This document shows positions 49,614 to 53,912 of a stretch of 53,912 bases of DNA, in pieces. The notes under the pieces are model-generated. The model saw nothing but the letters and a program-made list of their open reading frames with translations. It had not been told where the DNA came from and made no database searches. How positions within the stretch are numbered: position 1 is the first letter of the stretch; every line of letters starts with the position of its first letter. Position numbers and translations under genes: made by a program. Location: contig JAQSXU010000051.1 of the NCBI GenBank assembly GCA_029256485.1, positions 1 through 53,912 on the forward strand. The letters are read 5' to 3'. The DNA is from Clostridiaceae bacterium (GTDB lineage Bacteria > Bacillota_A > Clostridia > Clostridiales > Clostridiaceae).

Positions 49614-52148
49614 TTAGTGAAATTTGTTATCAGGATATTTTTTCATAAATGAGTTAGCATCATATCCTGTACCCTTAGCTAGAAGATTATCTTCATCAAT
49701 AGCAGAACTTGATCCATAAATTCCGGTTTCTAGATTAGATACACCTGAATCACAATAGTCAACGTATATCCTTGTAATGATCTCACATATAATATTTTGG
49801 TTATGCTCATCAATAATAGGTTCATTCTTTATTTCATTATCTATTGTCATTCCAAACTTATCTTTAAGGCTCATCAGTGTTATGCATTCAATATTTTGTT
49901 TGTGATTGCAGCTATTACAGCTGCAGCTATTGAAGTCAAGATGAAGCGAATCATGCACCTTTAGTATTTTGTGGGAATCATTTTTATCTTTTAATATTAT
50001 AGTAAAAGGTATTGTAATGACCAATCTATGATGTATACAATTGCTGCAGTATTGTACAACACCCTCATGTGAATCAAACACTACTTTACTTATTCCTGGA
50101 ATAAATTCCATTTCCTTTGGAAGTATGCTAATTATTATAGAAGTCTTTCCAAAAATCAGACTTTGTTTTGTCTGTATATCAGTTTCTACCTGATTAGATA
50201 TATTTTCTATATTAGTATTTTCTACTTCTTTTTCCAATAAAACTTCTTGGTATAAATTAAAAATATCTTTTACTACAAGACGGCTGTCAAATTTTTTTTC
50301 ACACCAGTTTCTGCTCCATTCTCCTAAAAGTTTGCACTTTTTTGGGTTATTAAGCAATTCATTTAAATCTTTTGCAAGTGTTAAAGCGTCTGCTTTGTTT
50401 ATTGAATCATGATCACCAAAATACATATTCCATTGTTCATTCATACTTTGAGGGTCAATGATTCCAGTATATCCATGATTTCCTATAGCAATAACTGGTT
50501 TACCACAACTCATGGCTTCAAGTGCCACCCTTGCAGTACCAACGACGATATTTGCATTCTGATAATAAGGTAGTACGTTAAATTTTGCACCTACTACTTG
50601 AATTGCATGTCTATTTAATATTTTATTTAGAATGTTTACTTCACGCGTTATAAGGTTTTTATCAGCTCCATCTCCAACAACGAAAGCATATAGATGCTTA
50701 TTTTTAATCATTAAACAAAAACATGCAAAAATAAAGGCTTCGGCAGCTATTGTTTTTCCCCAAACTATACGGCTACAGTAAGTTATAATCTGAGAGTCTT
50801 CAGGTATACCAAGCTCATTTTTCAAATTTTTTGCTTTATGCTGAGGTTGAAAATTATCTATATCAATTCCATTTGGAATCACCACAATTTCTCCTCTTAT
50901 TCTTGAACCCAATTTTAATTCAATTAACTTTTTTACTGGTTCGCTTACTGCAATAATTCTAGCTGCATTGATGCAGGAAGCAAATAATATATCATTAGGA
51001 TAAAACAAGCCGTGTATAGTAACTATATAAGGAATCTTGTAGTTCCTATAAATCTCACTTCCAAGACGCATACTTGCAAAAAGGTTGCAATGAAGTAAAT
51101 TGATTTTTTCTTCATCTATAATTTCCTTTGTTAATTTAATTAGCTCCATAATGTTTTTATTAGAAATATAATCGCTAGTAAAAGGAACCTTCACAACTTT
51201 TAATCCATAATGTTTAAATACTTCTACCATTGGGCCACCAGAAGTTCCAATAACTACATACGCGCCTAGCTTTACCAGCGATTTTGCAAGTTCCAATACA
51301 TACGTTTCTGCTCCACCAATATTTAAAGCATCTATCAGCATCAATATTCGTAATGGACTATCTTCTTGCAAACCACTGACTGTATCCTGTTCTTTTTTTA
51401 AATCTTTGTAAAGTTCTCTATATTTTATGAAATTTTGTATTCCGCTTTTTCTTAGCTGAGATTCTACTGTTTTAGAATAATCATTTTCATTTTTAATGTG
51501 ATAGGAATTTTTATGCCTTCTATAATAATAAAGAATGCTTTTAACCTTTTCTAGTTTACCTTGTTTAAGCAGATATAAAAGTATCTGAAAGTAGTCTTCT
51601 ATTTCATTTTTTTCTTTGTGAAATTCAATTCCACTTAGCAGACTTTTACGCATCAATATGGTAGGAAAAATAATTGGAGAAAATCCATTTATAATCGAAT
51701 TTTCAATTTGTTCCTTGGATATATAACCATTTTGAATTTTCTCTATAAAAGTACAGGCATTACGATAACTAATTTCATTTGTAAAACACCTGATAAGGCA
51801 TGAAACCATCCCTATATCTTCATTATATTTAAGGTAATTAAGCTGTTCATCAAACCTGGTAGGAGAGCTGATATCATCTGGATCATGAAATGTGATAAAA
51901 TCTCCTTGTGCATGCTGTAAACCATATTTTAATGAATTATATAAGCCTTCATGTTCTGTAAAGACATGATAATGAATTCTGTCATCTTGTATTTTTTTTA
52001 TTTCTTCCTCAATATTTTCTATAGAATTATCATTAATAATAATAAGCTCCCAGTTTTGAAAAGTTTGATTGCATATACTTTTAATGGATTCAAATATATA
52101 CTGTTTACAATTGTATACTGGCATAATAACACTAATTTCTGGCTTCAT
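49614..52148 (-). CDS. GT2-GT4 fusion glycosyltransferase with Cys-rich C-terminal domain
   Basis: 844 residues in three parts. Residues 1-230 are a GT2 domain (ISVIMPVYNCKQYIFESIK, IIINDNS, FITFHDPDD). Residues about 265-630 are a GT4 domain (LMLIDALNIGGAETYVLELA, LHCNLFASMRLG, ALEAMSCGKPVIAIGNHGYT). Residues about 650-844 are an unassigned domain with CSNCIHH and CSCNSCNHK clusters and beta-strand blocks such as HRLVITIPFTIILKD. The last part faintly resembles spore-coat-associated SPOCS/DUF3794 strands, which is only a suggestion. ATG 52146-52148 overlaps the stop of the upstream gene (ATGA). A SigmaK-like promoter precedes that gene, hinting at spore-surface glycosylation. Confidence 0.82.
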   Translation of the reverse strand: MKPEISVIMPVYNCKQYIFESIKSICNQTFQNWELIIINDNSIENIEEEIKKIQDDRIHYHVFTEHEGLYNSLKYGLQHAQGDFITFHDPDDISSPTRFDEQLNYLKYNEDIGMVSCLIRCFTNEISYRNACTFIEKIQNGYISKEQIENSIINGFSPIIFPTILMRKSLLSGIEFHKEKNEIEDYFQILLYLLKQGKLEKVKSILYYYRRHKNSYHIKNENDYSKTVESQLRKSGIQNFIKYRELYKDLKKEQDTVSGLQEDSPLRILMLIDALNIGGAETYVLELAKSLVKLGAYVVIGTSGGPMVEVFKHYGLKVVKVPFTSDYISNKNIMELIKLTKEIIDEEKINLLHCNLFASMRLGSEIYRNYKIPYIVTIHGLFYPNDILFASCINAARIIAVSEPVKKLIELKLGSRIRGEIVVIPNGIDIDNFQPQHKAKNLKNELGIPEDSQIITYCSRIVWGKTIAAEAFIFACFCLMIKNKHLYAFVVGDGADKNLITREVNILNKILNRHAIQVVGAKFNVLPYYQNANIVVGTARVALEAMSCGKPVIAIGNHGYTGIIDPQSMNEQWNMYFGDHDSINKADALTLAKDLNELLNNPKKCKLLGEWSRNWCEKKFDSRLVVKDIFNLYQEVLLEKEVENTNIENISNQVETDIQTKQSLIFGKTSIIISILPKEMEFIPGISKVVFDSHEGVVQYCSNCIHHRLVITIPFTIILKDKNDSHKILKVHDSLHLDFNSCSCNSCNHKQNIECITLMSLKDKFGMTIDNEIKNEPIIDEHNQNIICEIITRIYVDYCDSGVSNLETGIYGSSSAIDEDNLLAKGTGYDANSFMKKYPDNKFH

Positions 52149-53524
52149 AATTGCTGTTCACCTTCTTTATAGATCTCTTGATAGTAAAGGATGTCGGATA
52201 GATTCTCTACTCTATAGCCATTGTGTAAAAGGTTAAAAATAAATTCAAAGTCTTCTGCACCATCTATACGTTTATTTATACCTCCAGTTTTATCTATAAT
52301 ATCACTACGTAGGAGAAGTGTATTAAAATTGATGCAAGGCATAAAATCAACGTTATAGGAATATTCAATATCATCTTTGAATTTTATATAATTTCCGCTG
52401 TCATTATAATTTGTTCCTACAACGCTATACATGAAATCGTTTCTCAAAAATTCAATCTGTTTTTCTATTCTTTTTGGATGACTTTTACCTCCAACATGGT
52501 GAAATGCTATAAATTCACCTTTAGAAAGATAAGCCCCTATATTATAAACCCAAGGAAATCCAACTTCCCTTGGAAGAGAAAAATATACTAAATCTTTAAT
52601 TTTACCATTATTTTTATATGGTTCTGCCCATTTTGTAATAAAGTCTTCTGTCTTATTATCAGGATGTTCATCTACAATAATTAATTCAAGATTATCATAA
52701 GTTTGGGAAGCTATACTTTCCAAAGTTTCCTTCATTTTATCAGATATATCTTTTATTGGTAGAACAATACTAACTTGTCCTTCATTTTTCTTTCTTTTTT
52801 CTTTATAACTACGAACTGCAGCATCTCCCTCATAAAGACTATGTGAAAATTGCTTATCATGGCTTCTGTAGAAAAGCAGGCTTTCATTTAAGTTCTCAAC
52901 AATAAAGTCATGATTTACAATATTACTCACAAAAAAGAAATCATTAGAAAATAGAACTGCTTTATTAAAGCCAATGATCTCGTCGATGATATAGGAGCGG
53001 ATCATAAGTGTACCATAGCATACGCAGTGCACAGTATTATTCTTATAGTTTTTTTCAATTTCATTTTTATCAAAACTAATCCAGTTGCTTATAGATATGA
53101 TGTTTGATATATTATCCCGAAAAATTGAATATGCAGTACCCAATGCAGCAGTATCAGGATGTTCCTGAAGATATTTCACTTGTTTTTCGATTTTTTCGTC
53201 ATGACTGATATCATCAGCATCGTAAAACACAACATACTCTCCTTTTGATAGGCATAGACCAATATTTATAGCCCACTCGAAACCAAGATTTCTTGGAAGT
53301 CGTACAAATATAAAGTCAATAAACTTGTCCAGGTTTTCATGAAGCCATTCATTTACAATAGTTTCTGTGTTATCCTGTGAGCAATCATCTATCAAAATAA
53401 TCTCTATATTAGAGTAGGTCTGTCTTTTTAAACTTTCAAGAAGATCAATTATATAGCACCCATAATTATACGTAGAGACGACTATGCTCACGAGTCCTAC
53501 CGTTCGATTATATAACATTGTCAT
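52145..53524 (-). CDS. Tandem GT2 glycosyltransferase
   Basis: 459 residues made of two consecutive GT2 domains. The first (about 10-235) has VSIVVSTYNYGCYIIDLLES, IILIDDCSQDNTE, RLPRNLGFEWAINIGL and YVVFYDADDIS. The second (about 250-459) has VSIVLPIKDISDKMKETLES, LIIVDEHPDNKTE, REVGFPWVYNIGAYL and FIAFHHVGGKSHP. The second lacks the acidic DxD (reads HHVGG), so it may be non-catalytic or regulatory. GGAGTGATATAAA precedes the ATG. Translation is coupled with the next gene by a four-base overlap. The acceptor is unknown. Confidence 0.85.
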   Translation of the reverse strand: MTMLYNRTVGLVSIVVSTYNYGCYIIDLLESLKRQTYSNIEIILIDDCSQDNTETIVNEWLHENLDKFIDFIFVRLPRNLGFEWAINIGLCLSKGEYVVFYDADDISHDEKIEKQVKYLQEHPDTAALGTAYSIFRDNISNIISISNWISFDKNEIEKNYKNNTVHCVCYGTLMIRSYIIDEIIGFNKAVLFSNDFFFVSNIVNHDFIVENLNESLLFYRSHDKQFSHSLYEGDAAVRSYKEKRKKNEGQVSIVLPIKDISDKMKETLESIASQTYDNLELIIVDEHPDNKTEDFITKWAEPYKNNGKIKDLVYFSLPREVGFPWVYNIGAYLSKGEFIAFHHVGGKSHPKRIEKQIEFLRNDFMYSVVGTNYNDSGNYIKFKDDIEYSYNVDFMPCINFNTLLLRSDIIDKTGGINKRIDGAEDFEFIFNLLHNGYRVENLSDILYYQEIYKEGEQQL

Positions 53525-53622
53525 TTTATATCACTCCTGTGGAAATAACTTATTTTTTAATTGTTTTTTTATAAGATTCATTGAAATCACTTAAAGAAAA
53601 CATTTAAATACCTTCACATAAT

Positions 53623-53650
53623 TAATATATGATCAAATTTATAAAGTGTT
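53623..53650 (-). promoter_or_regulatory. SigmaK-like promoter of the glycosyltransferase pair
   Basis: On the minus strand AACA (53647-53650; mACm) and CATATATTA (53623-53631), with 16 bases between AC and CATA. It lies about 100 bases before the ATG at 53524. The rest of 53525-53835 shows no gene. Confidence 0.45.
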
Positions 53651-53835
53651 CTAGTTATGACTAATGCCAGAATAAGTTACTCCATTTTGAACCATAATAG
53701 CCTTCGCAGTTTCTGACCAGCATGGTAATATAAATGAATTATTGCCGCAGATAATATTTAAATAAAGCATTATAGTTTTCAACACCAATCTTTAGCCGAG
53801 CCTTATTTTCATATTTTTTAGTGTGGGGAAAAATA

Positions 53836-53876
53836 AAAAGAACCAAGGTTTATTCTTCATAAACCTTGGTTCTTCA
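53836..53876 (-). terminator. Terminator downstream of the tRNA gene
   Basis: On the minus strand AAGAACCAAGGTTTAT and ATAAACCTTGGTTCTT form a 15-16 base stem followed by TTTATTTTTC, about ten bases past the tRNA CCA end. Confidence 0.9.
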
Positions 53877-53882
53877 ATGTAT

Positions 53883-53912
53883 TGGTAGCCCCTAGGGGAC
53901 TCGAACCCCTGT
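53883..53912 (-). tRNA. tRNA gene, 3' part only (runs off the window)
   Basis: On the minus strand the T arm AGGGG-TTCGAGT-CCCCT, acceptor strand AGGGGCT, discriminator A and an encoded CCA (53883-53885) are visible. The anticodon lies outside the window, so the amino acid cannot be stated. Confidence 0.9.

Overview
The window looks like a chromosomal segment from a spore-forming, low-GC Clostridium-type Firmicute. The A+T content is very high, AGGAGG-type ribosome binding sites and TTG/GTG starts are common, and intrinsic terminators are plentiful. Marker genes include a Spo0E-type phosphatase, YmaF-family and coat-like Tyr/Arg-rich proteins, a DUF3892 protein, a sortase-anchored nucleotidase and class I cyclic-di-GMP riboswitches. 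Most genes lie on the minus strand. I see no phage, CRISPR array, complete transposase gene or rRNA; a tRNA runs off the right edge.

Layout. 1-1.1 kb: the 5' part of a sugar-binding lipoprotein gene (frameshifted, cut by the window edge) behind two look-alike promoters. 1.1-13.3 kb: one co-directional exopolysaccharide (EPS) cluster read from right to left: CpsC-like chain-length regulator, CpsD-like tyrosine kinase, WecG/TagA transferase, polymerase/ligase, GT4, GT2, pyruvyl transferase, Wzx-like flippase, deacetylase with leucine-rich repeats, polyprenyl-phosphate sugar transferase, and mannose-1-phosphate guanylyltransferase. Just upstream, 13.6-15.2 kb holds a secreted beta-helix protein behind two tandem c-di-GMP-I aptamers; the proximal aptamer has the Shine-Dalgarno sequence in its closing P1 helix. 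A soluble diguanylate cyclase lies 3 kb away, so a local c-di-GMP/matrix theme is plausible.

15-36 kb is ordinary chromosome: S1-domain protein, FMN-binding glutamate synthase-like protein, RarA, HNH protein, PlsC, a broken YitT gene, a receiver protein with Glu in place of the phospho-accepting Asp, an SDR reductase, a chemoreceptor, thiol peroxidase, TrmB, and an ABC-2 exporter with an adjacent histidine kinase/response regulator pair. 36-39 kb holds two glycosyltransferase genes, one apparently truncated beside half of a repeat, followed by a 540-base gap with a candidate small RNA. 39-46.7 kb holds an LPXTG-anchored double 5'-nucleotidase, a signal-anchored beta-propeller-like protein, a phosphodiester glycosidase, and a PhoH-type gene split by a frameshift. 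46.7-53.5 kb looks like a spore-surface module: coat-like protein, two YmaF proteins, Spo0E and two large glycosyltransferases. Two of its genes have SigmaK-like promoter sequences with the same spacing.

The most interesting items are the tandem c-di-GMP riboswitches, a family of 26-base hairpin repeats of which one copy carries a roughly 300-base insertion directly after a TTGAT in its loop, a candidate orphan small RNA with an operator-like inverted repeat around its promoter, an 11-base tandem duplication that puts a coat-like gene out of frame while making a TAATG stop/start overlap, and two genes of the EPS cluster whose best ribosome-binding sites point to ATT start codons. At least four genes here carry frame-changing indels.
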